From assembly GCF_000720765.1 (NCBI RefSeq), contig NZ_JODC01000010.1:248001-312000 (forward strand): a stretch of 64,000 nt of DNA, given 5' to 3'. Shown here one piece after another: positions 46,401-53,133 of the stretch (positions within the stretch are counted from its first letter, which is position 1; each line of letters starts with the position of its first letter). The notes beneath the pieces are model-generated. The model did not search any database, was not told the DNA's origin, and saw only the letters and a program-made list of their open reading frames with translations. A program made the translations under genes and the position numbers. Origin of the DNA: Streptomyces sp. NRRL S-646 (GTDB lineage Bacteria > Actinomycetota > Actinomycetes > Streptomycetales > Streptomycetaceae).

Positions 46401-46525
46401 GGCCATATCCGGGCCTGTGTGGCTGTCGTGGCCGCCGTCGCCGAGGTGATGGCCGGGGCGGTGAGGCCGGCGGCGAGTACGAGGGTGGCGGCCGCAAGGC
46501 ACCACGGACGTCTGGCTGGGAACAT
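43451..46525 (-). CDS. Secreted GH84 beta-N-acetylglucosaminidase with beta-propeller
   Basis: A 1024-residue enzyme with a signal peptide (LAAATLVLAAGLTAPAITSA). Residues ~40-180 form a GH20b-like domain (IWPTPRQIETRPG). The GH84 barrel starts at RGVVEGFYGTPWTH, with the catalytic Asp pair in IPLDDIS (D297/D298). A helical domain spans ~490-640. An NPCBM/NEW3-like beta domain follows at ~650-740. The end is a propeller of about seven YVTN-type repeats (SPDGRTVYVSDSGGSTVTPI and similar). ATG 46525 follows CAGGAG. It probably cleaves terminal GlcNAc outside the cell and feeds the importer. Confidence 0.88.
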   Translation of the reverse strand: MFPARRPWCLAAATLVLAAGLTAPAITSATAATTATQARIWPTPRQIETRPGQLTVPTRVVEVVGSGTDRSARRLVESVLRAAGARHIIEVGADDRPPRADLTVFLGGPSENPATTDALKKLHAKSPAGLPSGGYTLASGRRLLALSGVDTTGTFYAAQTLRQLVAGRHELPQVTVRDWPTAALRGVVEGFYGTPWTHTERLNQLDFYGRTKQNVYVYSPKDDVYLRARWRDEYPAAELARLGELVDRADANHVRFTYALSPGLSVCYSSASDIAALTRKFDSLYDIGVRSFAIPLDDISYTKWNCDADEKEFGTGGGAAGAAQAYLLNQAWKNFSAQHTGLRPLEMVPTEYSDLADSPYKKALREKLDRSVVVEWTGVGVIAPTITTEQLKQARTVYGHPILVWDNYPVNDYVTSRLLLGPYTGREPGVASEAVGVTANPMIQGEASRLALFTSAAYLWNPHAYDPRAAFLASVRDLAGPSAAKSLRIFAENNYSSQLDPTESPTLTKLISTFRKAYADDDGLDRAAAALTAYFTDMAATPAELRAHLSNSAFLEKTSAWLDKLGRYGTAGRTAVALLLADKKGDTGAVTTYWNRLRAERKELDAIPQQVSPGVMDQFLYTTMLDTAPDPGVDASFTPGSLSLEPGATGTVTLNLSDKRSTTSRTVSWKLAVPDGVTASPTEGSATVPAGGSASATVTVTAGTARGVRSLVVSGTGILSRALPVRVADGTGTPRALTANFSGASVSSIDLSSGKSTDIGVGANPGEVVVSTDGRTAYAADQGSNTVSVIDVTTGKVTATVSVGRVPAGLALTPDGRTLWVANYTDGTVQPVDTTTLTAGTPVPVGSGPENMAITPDGRTLYVADIHDNTVSPVDLTTGKAEPPVPVGPSPFNVVASPDGRTVYVSDSGGSTVTPIDTATNDTEPTLLVSGQAYGLALSPDGRTLWVSPSNGNSVTPVDTVTGAPGKQIQVGKSAFDIALNWNGTKAYVTTADENTLVPIDVAERKVEASFTTGAYPLAVTVTP

Positions 46526-46577
46526 GTATTCTCCTGAGCCAATGGTGAATCTATCCGCCGCAAGATGCTAGAGATGC

Positions 46578-46592
46578 TGAATGCATCATTCA
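46578..46592. promoter_or_regulatory. Operator-like palindrome TGAATG-CAT-CATTCA
   Basis: A perfect 6-bp inverted repeat in the 253-bp divergent gap between the GH84 and SpoIIE genes, followed by ATGGGG. Compare TGAATCATTCA at 26813. Confidence 0.45.
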
Positions 46593-46699
46593 ATGGGGCA
46601 CCGGTCCGCTGCTGTGTCGATCTCTTCGTGGAGGGCGTGCAGGGCGCCGAGTGCAACGTGCCTGACGTTGTGGTGTGGGTCACAGCAGAGCTAGGGTGA

Positions 46700-46707
46700 A
46701 AGCGCTT
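46700..46707. promoter_or_regulatory. AAGCGCTT palindrome upstream of the SpoIIE gene
   Basis: GAAAGCGCTTGG has the central AGCGCT common in LacI-family operators. It is 72 bp before the phosphatase start. Weak evidence by itself. Confidence 0.25.
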
Positions 46708-46778
46708 GGAGGACCACGCCCGGGCGTACCGATCGGCGGCGCGCGACCGGGCCTGCTCCAGGTGAGGAAGTGATCTCG

Positions 46779-49637
46779 GTGTCCGTCGCCTGGGACGACA
46801 TCGGCGGACTCGTCGATGCCCACGAACGTTTCCTGGCAGGTGCGCGGGTCGAGGCGGACGTCCGGGGTTCGGTGCTCGAATCCTGGAAGCGCTGCCGCTC
46901 CGCGGGGCTGGAACCCAACCATCTGCTCGTCCCCTACGAGCAGGGCCTGACGCTGGACGAACGGTTCCTGCGCGCGGCCGACCCGGTGCTGAGGAAACTG
47001 AGCGCCTCCCTGGCGGAAATGGGCATGTCGATCGCGCTGTGCGACGCGCGGGGCCGCATGGTGCGGCGCCTCGACGGCGATCTGCGGCTGCGCGACCGGC
47101 TGGACGAGGTGAACTTCGCCCCGGGGTTCGACGCCTCCGAGCCGGTGGTCGGCACCAACGGCGTCGGCACCGCACTCGCCGAGCGCGGCCCGATCTATGT
47201 CGTCGGCCGTGAGCACTTCGCCGACTGCCTGCAGCCCTTCGCCTGCGCGGGCTCGCCCGTCCGCAATCCGCTGAGCGGCCGGATCGAGGCCGTCCTGGAC
47301 CTCACCTGCCTGCGCGACGACGGCGACCCCACCATGCTGCGGCTGGTCCGGGCGGCCGCCCGGGACATCGAGGGCCGCCTCCTCGAACAGGCAACGGAAC
47401 GAGAACGCGCACTCCTCGCCGCCTACCGGCGGGCCGCCCTCGACGTGCGCGGGGCAGCACGGCCGACCGACCGTCCGGCGCCGGGCGACGGCGACGGACA
47501 CGACGGCGACGGCCTCGGCCGGATCGACCTCGCCGTACTGCGCGAGCGGGCCGAGGAACTCATCGCCTCGCCGGGCCGCACCCTCGACGAGGTTCCGCTG
47601 TCGGGCGGCCGTATCGCCACGCTGCTGCGGCGTCAGGTCATGGGCGCGGCCGGGGAGACGGGCGTCGCGGTGGAGGCGCGCATCCTGGGCGGGCCGCGGC
47701 TGAGCGGGCTCGGACTGCCGACGTCGCCACCGGTCGCCGGGCCGGTGCCGGTGGCGACCCCGGGGGCGAGCGGGCCGCCGGTGACCGCGCGCGAGGCGAC
47801 GGCCCCGACGGCGGCCCCACCCGCCGTCGTCGTACGAGCCGTCGCGCCCCCGCCCCAGGCCCCGGCACTACAGCCCGCCGAAACCGTCGGCGACATCCTC
47901 GACGGTGCAGAGAGCCGGCTGCTGCTCGTGGGGGAACCCGGCGTCGGCCGGCTCGCCGTACTCGCGCGCAGGCGGCTGGAGTTGCTGCATGACGCCGGAT
48001 TGCGGATCGGCACCACCCTCGACGTCACCCGTACCGCGGAGGAACTGGCCGAGGTGACCGTGCCCCGGTTCGCCGACTTCGTCGCCGTCGACCTGCCCGA
48101 CGCGGTGCTGCGCGGCGAGGAGCCGGTGGCGCTCGACGGCCGGACGCCACTGCGCCGTGTCGCCATCCGCGCCGTACGCAAGCAGCCCGCCAATCTGTAC
48201 GACGTCGGCGACACCGTCGAATACGTCCCGTCCACGCCGCAGGCCCGCTGCCTCGAACTCACGCAGTCCGTCATGGAACCCGTCCTGGCTCAGGCGGGCG
48301 GCTGGCTCGCACAGGATCCCGAGCGGATGGGGCGGGTGCTCGCGGCGGGCGTCCACTCCCTGATCACCGTGCCGCTGCGAGCCCGCGGCACCACGCTCGG
48401 CGTGGTCAGCTTCTACCGCTCCGAGCGGCCCGCCCCCTTCGAGGACGACGACCTCTCCCTCGCCCAGGAGCTGGTCCTGCGCGCCGCGACCTGCATCGAC
48501 AACGCCCGCCGCTACACCCGCGAGCACAACACCGCACTCGCCCTGCAGCGCAGCCTGCTGCCCAAGGGCCGCCCCGAGCAGAGCGCCGTCGAGGTCGCCT
48601 ACCGCTATCTGCCCGCGCAGGCCGGCGTCGGCGGCGACTGGTTCGACGTCATCCCGCTGTCCGGCGCCCGTGTCGCCCTGGTGGTCGGGGATGTCGTCGG
48701 CCACGGCCTGCACGCCGCGGCCACGATGGGCCGGCTGCGCACCGCCGTGCACAACTTCTGCTCCCTGGACCTGCCGCCCGACGACCTCCTCACTCACCTC
48801 GACGACCTGGTGGGGCGCCTGGACCGGGGCGAGGGCTGGGCGGTGGAGAGCACCCAGGCCGACTCCGGCATCGTCGGAGCGACCTGCCTCTACGCCGTCT
48901 ACGATCCGGTGTCCCGGCGCTGCACCCTCACCCGCGCCGGGCACCCCCTGCCCGCGGTCGTCGCACCGGACGGCACCGTCGAGTTCGTCGACCTGCCCCC
49001 CGGCCAGCCCCTGGGCCTCGGCGGCATGCCCTTCGAGACCGTCGAGCTGGAACTCGCCGAGGGCAGCCAACTCGTGCTGTACACCGACGGGTTGGTCGAG
49101 GACCGGCTGCGCGACATGGACTCCGGCATGGACCGGCTCCGTAGCGTCCTGGGCGTGCCCGGCCGGGCCCCGGAGGACACCTGCGAGGCCGTCCTCGACG
49201 CGCTGCTGCCGGAGCGGCCGAGCGACGACGTGGCTCTGCTGGTCGCCCGCACCCACGTTCTCGGCCGGGAACGGGTGGCCGAGTGGGTCCTGCCCAGCGA
49301 CCCGGCGGTCGTCTCCCGCGCCCGCACCGCGGTCACCGGACAGCTCGCCGCCTGGGGGCTGGACGAACTGGCCTTCACCACCGAACTGGTCGCCAGCGAA
49401 CTCGTCACCAACGCCATCCGTCATGCCACCGGGCCCGTGCAGCTCCGTCTTCTGCGTGACCGTGCGCTGCTCTGCGAGGTCTCCGACGGGAGCAGTACGT
49501 CGCCGCGGCTGCGGCGTGCTCTTACGGAGGACGAGGGCGGGCGTGGGTTGTTCCTGGTTGCTCAGCTCACTGAGAGGTGGGGGACTCGGTATACGCCTTA
49601 CGGCAAGGTGATTTGGACAGAGCAGTCGTTGCCTTGA
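46779..49637 (+). CDS. Multi-domain SpoIIE-type phosphatase with GAF and kinase-like ATPase domains
   Basis: A 952-residue regulator. Residues ~20-200 resemble the GAF sensor of AcoR-type activators (VVGTNGVGTALAERGPIYVV, GREHF). A Pro/Ala-rich linker spans ~300-365. A second GAF covers ~395-560. The PP2C/SpoIIE domain is at ~590-790 (GGDWFDVIPLSGARVALVVG, DVVGHGLHAA, LYTDGLVEDR). An RsbW-like HATPase domain is at ~810-945 (LVASELVTNAIRHATG). Such proteins act on anti-anti-sigma factors, with kinase and phosphatase in one chain. GTG 46779 is preferred because GAGGAAG lies 8 bp upstream; GTG 46770 overlaps that site. Confidence 0.88.
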   Translation: MSVAWDDIGGLVDAHERFLAGARVEADVRGSVLESWKRCRSAGLEPNHLLVPYEQGLTLDERFLRAADPVLRKLSASLAEMGMSIALCDARGRMVRRLDGDLRLRDRLDEVNFAPGFDASEPVVGTNGVGTALAERGPIYVVGREHFADCLQPFACAGSPVRNPLSGRIEAVLDLTCLRDDGDPTMLRLVRAAARDIEGRLLEQATERERALLAAYRRAALDVRGAARPTDRPAPGDGDGHDGDGLGRIDLAVLRERAEELIASPGRTLDEVPLSGGRIATLLRRQVMGAAGETGVAVEARILGGPRLSGLGLPTSPPVAGPVPVATPGASGPPVTAREATAPTAAPPAVVVRAVAPPPQAPALQPAETVGDILDGAESRLLLVGEPGVGRLAVLARRRLELLHDAGLRIGTTLDVTRTAEELAEVTVPRFADFVAVDLPDAVLRGEEPVALDGRTPLRRVAIRAVRKQPANLYDVGDTVEYVPSTPQARCLELTQSVMEPVLAQAGGWLAQDPERMGRVLAAGVHSLITVPLRARGTTLGVVSFYRSERPAPFEDDDLSLAQELVLRAATCIDNARRYTREHNTALALQRSLLPKGRPEQSAVEVAYRYLPAQAGVGGDWFDVIPLSGARVALVVGDVVGHGLHAAATMGRLRTAVHNFCSLDLPPDDLLTHLDDLVGRLDRGEGWAVESTQADSGIVGATCLYAVYDPVSRRCTLTRAGHPLPAVVAPDGTVEFVDLPPGQPLGLGGMPFETVELELAEGSQLVLYTDGLVEDRLRDMDSGMDRLRSVLGVPGRAPEDTCEAVLDALLPERPSDDVALLVARTHVLGRERVAEWVLPSDPAVVSRARTAVTGQLAAWGLDELAFTTELVASELVTNAIRHATGPVQLRLLRDRALLCEVSDGSSTSPRLRRALTEDEGGRGLFLVAQLTERWGTRYTPYGKVIWTEQSLP

Positions 49638-49639
49638 TA

Positions 49640-49717
49640 CCGCGGGCCGGTGGGGGCTTGTCGCGCCCACGCGGCGGGGCTGCATATCGATGCAGCCCCG
49701 CGCCCCTTTGGGGCGCG
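49640..49717. terminator. Streptomyces-type hairpin repeat, copy 3: tandem terminator
   Basis: Two adjacent hairpins: GGGGCTGCAT-ATCG-ATGCAGCCCC (49676-49699) and GCGCCCC-TTT-GGGGCGC (49700-49716). They lie between the converging SpoIIE and membrane-protein genes. The sequence matches repeats at 28383 and 43379. Confidence 0.75.
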
Positions 49718-49749
49718 TTACCGCACCGGAGCTCGCCAGGGCCGCATGG

Positions 49750-51099
49750 TCACCAGCCCGTCAACAGCAGGTGATTGACGAGCAGCGCGAGTACTCCCTG
49801 TGCCGCGAGCCAGCCGCGTGCCCCGGTCAGGAATGCGCAGCTCGGCAGTAGCCACATTGCGAAGGGGAGCCAGATGCGCTCCGTTTCCGCCTTGCTCATG
49901 CCGGAGGCGTCGGCGATCAGGAGGGCGAGGAGGGTGGCGGCCACCAGGACGGCGAGGCGGAAGGCGGGGGCCTGGGTGCGGTGGGTGAGGGTTGTGGCCG
50001 TGCGGCGCAGGCCTGCGGCGGTGGCCGGGCCGACGATGAACACCGTGCAGGCGAGGTTCGCCCACACCCAGTAGCCGTACGGGCGGACGCCGCCCGCGCC
50101 CTGGTAGTAGCGGGTGACCAGCAGGTGGTAGGCCTCCCACCAGTCGAAGCCCAGCGCCGTGAACACGGCCGGGACGACTGCCAGTCCGGCGAGGAGGAAG
50201 GGGAGGGGACGGGGGATGGGGGTCCCCCCGCTCGAGCGGAGCCGAGAGTGGGGGAGGCTGCCGAGGAGGACGGCGGCGGCGATCAGGGCGAAGAGGGTGA
50301 GGCCGTAGGAGAGATAGGCGGTCAGGCCGAAGAGGAGGCCCGAGGCGAGGCCCGTCCAGCGGGGGTGGTGGCCCGTCACCGCCAGAGCCAGGAACGCGAC
50401 CGCCCAGGCGGCGACCGCCGTGAAGTAACCGTCGGCGGAGGTGCCCACCCACACCGCCGCCGGGGCCAGGGCGAGGAAGGGGGCCGCGCGCCGGGCGAGG
50501 TGGTCGTCGGTCAGTGTCCGTACGGCGACCAGGACCGCCACCGTCGCGGTCGTACCGACGGTGATGACGAAGGCGCCCGCCCAGCCACCGCCGCGCAGCC
50601 CGATGTGGTCGAGGAGGACGAAGGTGACGGTGGCTCCAGGGGGATGGCCGGCCACGTGCGCGGGCCAGCTGCCGGGGAGGCCGCCGATGATGTGGTGGGT
50701 GAAGTCCCGCAGGGTGGCGGGGATGTCGTGGAAGCGGTCGATGACCCGCAGGTATTCGTATCGCGTCGTCAGCTGTTCGGCGATGCCGCGGTACCAGCCG
50801 TCGACCAGGGCGAGGGACCACGTCCAGGCCAGTGCCGTCCCCCAGGTCGCGAGGAGCAGGGGGCGCCAGGGGAGGCGGGCGGCGAGGGCGGGGCCGTACG
50901 CCACGACGGCCACCGCGACGGCGATCGCCGCCGGGGTGCCGGGGCCGACGTGCGGCTCCCAGGTCGCCAGAAGCGGGGGCCAGCCGACGCGGAGTGAGCC
51001 GTTGCGGTGCTCGATGCCGGTGCCGACGACCGCGGCGGTCACAACGAGCAGCGCTGCTGCGGCGGCGGCGTACAGGTCTCGGCGGAGGTCGCGGTTCAC
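49750..51099 (-). CDS. Polytopic membrane protein, glycosyltransferase-like
   Basis: A 449-residue protein with about eleven hydrophobic helices. GTG 51099 opens NRDLRRDLYAAAAAALLVVT. An early loop (YRGIAEQLTTRYEYLRVIDR, FHD), the periplasmic-type HVAGHPPGATV and LSYGLTLFALIAAAVLLG recall GT39/GT87-like enzymes using lipid-linked sugars, but no single signature settles it. Residues near 290-300 (SLPHSRLRSSGGTP) are encoded by an embedded Streptomyces repeat. Substrate unknown. Confidence 0.65.
   Translation of the reverse strand: MNRDLRRDLYAAAAAALLVVTAAVVGTGIEHRNGSLRVGWPPLLATWEPHVGPGTPAAIAVAVAVVAYGPALAARLPWRPLLLATWGTALAWTWSLALVDGWYRGIAEQLTTRYEYLRVIDRFHDIPATLRDFTHHIIGGLPGSWPAHVAGHPPGATVTFVLLDHIGLRGGGWAGAFVITVGTTATVAVLVAVRTLTDDHLARRAAPFLALAPAAVWVGTSADGYFTAVAAWAVAFLALAVTGHHPRWTGLASGLLFGLTAYLSYGLTLFALIAAAVLLGSLPHSRLRSSGGTPIPRPLPFLLAGLAVVPAVFTALGFDWWEAYHLLVTRYYQGAGGVRPYGYWVWANLACTVFIVGPATAAGLRRTATTLTHRTQAPAFRLAVLVAATLLALLIADASGMSKAETERIWLPFAMWLLPSCAFLTGARGWLAAQGVLALLVNHLLLTGW
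50217..50256. repeat. Streptomyces interspersed repeat inside the membrane-protein gene
   Basis: GGGGTCCCCCCGCTCGAGCG, then GAGCCGAGAGTGGGGGAG: a sequence type seen many times between Streptomyces genes. Here it is translated in frame between two membrane helices of the 49750-51099 protein. Confidence 0.6.
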
Positions 51100-51213
51100 G
51101 GCGCACACGCTAGGCCGCGGGGCCTCCCCCGGACGGCTGACATGCACAGACGTCAGAGTTTCGTCATGGTTCGCGGAGCCGTTCCGGGGCCGGTCCGGAC
51201 CTACGGTCGGGGC

Positions 51214-52449
51214 ATGAGACGGACTCCCTTCTCGCCCTCCTTCTGGCGCAGCCCTCTTCGCGGCCCCTGGTTCACCTCGGTCCTCGGCATCGTCCTGCTC
51301 GGCGGCATCACGGTGCTGTTCGTGACGGGACTGCTGTCGTACGCGGCCTACAACCCGGACCTGGCGCGGGTGAACGACAAGACCCCCGACAAGGGGATCC
51401 TCGGCTTCTATCTCTTCTCCTGGCCGACCGATCCGCACTGGCTGTACCGGCTCACCCAGGGCGTCCACGTCACCCTCGGGATCACCCTGATCCCCGTCCT
51501 GCTGGCCAAGCTGTGGTCGGTGGTGCCGAAGCTGTTCACGCTGCCGCCCGCCCGCTCCCTCGCGCACGCCCTGGAGCGGATCTCGTTGCTGCTGCTGGTC
51601 GGCGGCGGCCTGTTCGAGTTCGTCACCGGTGTGCTGAACGTCCAGCTCGACTACGTCTTCCCCGGCTCCTTCTACCCGCTGCACTTCTACGGCGCCTGGG
51701 TCTTCTTCGCCGCGTTCGTCGCCCATGCGGTGCTGAAGACCCCGGCGGCCCTGCGCAATCTGCGCGGTATGCGTCAACCACCTCAAGTGGCAGAGGAGGA
51801 AAGCGAGTTGGTGTCCCCCGACCCCGATCCGCCGACCGTCTCCCGGCGGGGTGCCCTCGGGCTGGTCGGAGGCGGCTCGCTGCTGCTGTTCGGCACTACG
51901 GTCGGGCAGGGTTTCGACGGGCTGCGGTGGTCCGCCGTGCTCGCCCCGCACGGCGCTGATCCTGGCAGCGGGCCGGGCGGCTTCCAGATCAACAAGACCG
52001 CCGCGTACGCCGGCATCAGTGCGGCGGAGCGGAGCGAGGAGGCGTGGCGGCTGACCGTCGCCGGGCGCACGGGCACCGTCCGCCTCAGCCGCGCCGAACT
52101 GCTCCGACTGCCCCTCCACAGCTCGGCGTTGCCCATCGCCTGCGTCGAGGGCTGGTCGACCTCCGACCAGTGGTGGCGCGGCGTGCGGCTGCGGGACCTG
52201 GCGGCCCTCGTGGGGTACGACGGCGATCCCCCGGACGTCTTCGTGGAGTCGCTGCAACGGCACGGCGCGTTCCGGCGGGCCGCCCTGCGCGCCAACCAGG
52301 TCGCCGACCCGCGTTCCCTGCTCGCCCTGTTCGTCAACGGCGAGGAACTGACCCCCGACCACGGCCATCCGGCACGGGTCATCGTGCCCGCAGCGCCCGG
52401 TGTGCTCAACACCAAGTGGGTGGCGCGGATGACGTTCGGAGACCTGTGA
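51214..52449 (+). CDS. Molybdopterin oxidoreductase fused to a membrane cytochrome-like module
   Basis: A 411-residue protein. Residues 1-195 hold four membrane helices with His-containing segments (TQGVHVTLGITLIPVLLAKL; YPLHFYGAWVFFAAFVAHAV) that could ligate heme. After a linker with a twin-Arg-like SRRGALGLVGGGSLLLFG helix, residues ~260-411 form a sulfite-oxidase-type Mo domain: ALPIACVEGWSTSDQWWRGV with the Mo ligand Cys310, and LKNL-like CVEG surroundings. It probably passes electrons from an extracytoplasmic oxidation to the membrane. Substrate unknown. The ATG at 51214 is the start; the stop overlaps the next gene. Confidence 0.8.
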   Translation: MRRTPFSPSFWRSPLRGPWFTSVLGIVLLGGITVLFVTGLLSYAAYNPDLARVNDKTPDKGILGFYLFSWPTDPHWLYRLTQGVHVTLGITLIPVLLAKLWSVVPKLFTLPPARSLAHALERISLLLLVGGGLFEFVTGVLNVQLDYVFPGSFYPLHFYGAWVFFAAFVAHAVLKTPAALRNLRGMRQPPQVAEEESELVSPDPDPPTVSRRGALGLVGGGSLLLFGTTVGQGFDGLRWSAVLAPHGADPGSGPGGFQINKTAAYAGISAAERSEEAWRLTVAGRTGTVRLSRAELLRLPLHSSALPIACVEGWSTSDQWWRGVRLRDLAALVGYDGDPPDVFVESLQRHGAFRRAALRANQVADPRSLLALFVNGEELTPDHGHPARVIVPAAPGVLNTKWVARMTFGDL

Positions 52450-52910
52450 TGAGGCGCCCCCGGTTCGCGCTGCCGCTCGGCAGCCCGCTCCAGATCCTGC
52501 TGCTGGCCTGCTCGTTCGCACTCGCCGCCTACGCGGGGGTGCAACTGCTCGCGGGGGACTGGTTCGGCGTCGCGCTGTGGTTCGTGGGGGCGGCGCTGCT
52601 GCACGACCTGGTGCTGCTGCCGCTGTACGCGGCGGCGGACCGCGCCCTCGTGCTGGCGGCGGGTCCGCGGCGCAGGTGGGTGGGGTACGTCCGGGTGCCG
52701 GCCGCGCTGTCACTGCTGCTTCTGCTGGTCTGGTTCCCGCTGATCAGCGGCCAGGTGACGGCGCGCTACGCGTCCGCCACCGGCCTGTCCGCGGACCGTT
52801 TCCTGTCCCGCTGGCTACTGCTGACGGCCGTACTCTTCGGCGGCTCGGCGGTGTTGTTCGTGCTGCGGGTGCGCAGGGCGCCGAGGCAGCGGCCGCCGGC
52901 TGTCGACTGA
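52449..52910 (+). CDS. Small membrane protein paired with the molybdo-oxidoreductase
   Basis: A 153-residue protein of about four helices (LLACSFALAAYAGVQLLAG; ALLHDLVLLPLYAAAD; LLLLLVWFPLISGQV; LLLTAVLFGGSAVLFVL). The ATG overlaps the previous stop (TGATG). The last 24 codons (VLFVLRVRRAPRQRPPAVD region) coincide with a 74-bp sequence duplicated at 53165-53238, where it is antisense to the methyltransferase end. It may be a subunit or maturation factor of the oxidoreductase. Confidence 0.65.
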   Translation: MRRPRFALPLGSPLQILLLACSFALAAYAGVQLLAGDWFGVALWFVGAALLHDLVLLPLYAAADRALVLAAGPRRRWVGYVRVPAALSLLLLLVWFPLISGQVTARYASATGLSADRFLSRWLLLTAVLFGGSAVLFVLRVRRAPRQRPPAVD

Positions 52911-52921
52911 TCGGTGGCATG
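52848..52921. repeat. 74-bp direct repeat, copy A
   Basis: Matches 53165-53238 at 66 of 74 positions. Copy A covers the end of the 52449-52910 gene and 11 bp beyond its stop. Confidence 0.8.
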
Positions 52922-53052
52922 GGTGCCGTCGTGGTGTGGGTGTTGCAGGGGGGCGGCCTGTTTTCCAGTTCGAGTGGGGCAGCGTCCAGCGCGACGATTC
53001 AGGCGTGATGATGGGTGACGCCGTCGGCGAAGGGCAGACCGGGCTGCCACTG

Positions 53053-53068
53053 CCTCCGGTACCGGAGG
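53053..53068. terminator. 16-bp palindrome between convergent genes
   Basis: CCTCCGGTACCGGAGG, a perfect palindrome in the 223-bp gap between two converging stop codons. Either a short bidirectional hairpin or chance. The remainder of the gap holds no gene I can support. Confidence 0.4.
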
Positions 53069-53133
53069 CGATCGTCGACGGTCGGCATTGGCGGGGCGAA
53101 GTGTTCCGCGGCCGCAGGCCTGTCCGCCGGTGG

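Noticed and set aside
49750..52713. 987-codon minus-strand open frame
   Set aside because: Only the part from GTG 51099 downward is real. The upstream extension is antisense to the molybdo-oxidoreductase gene.
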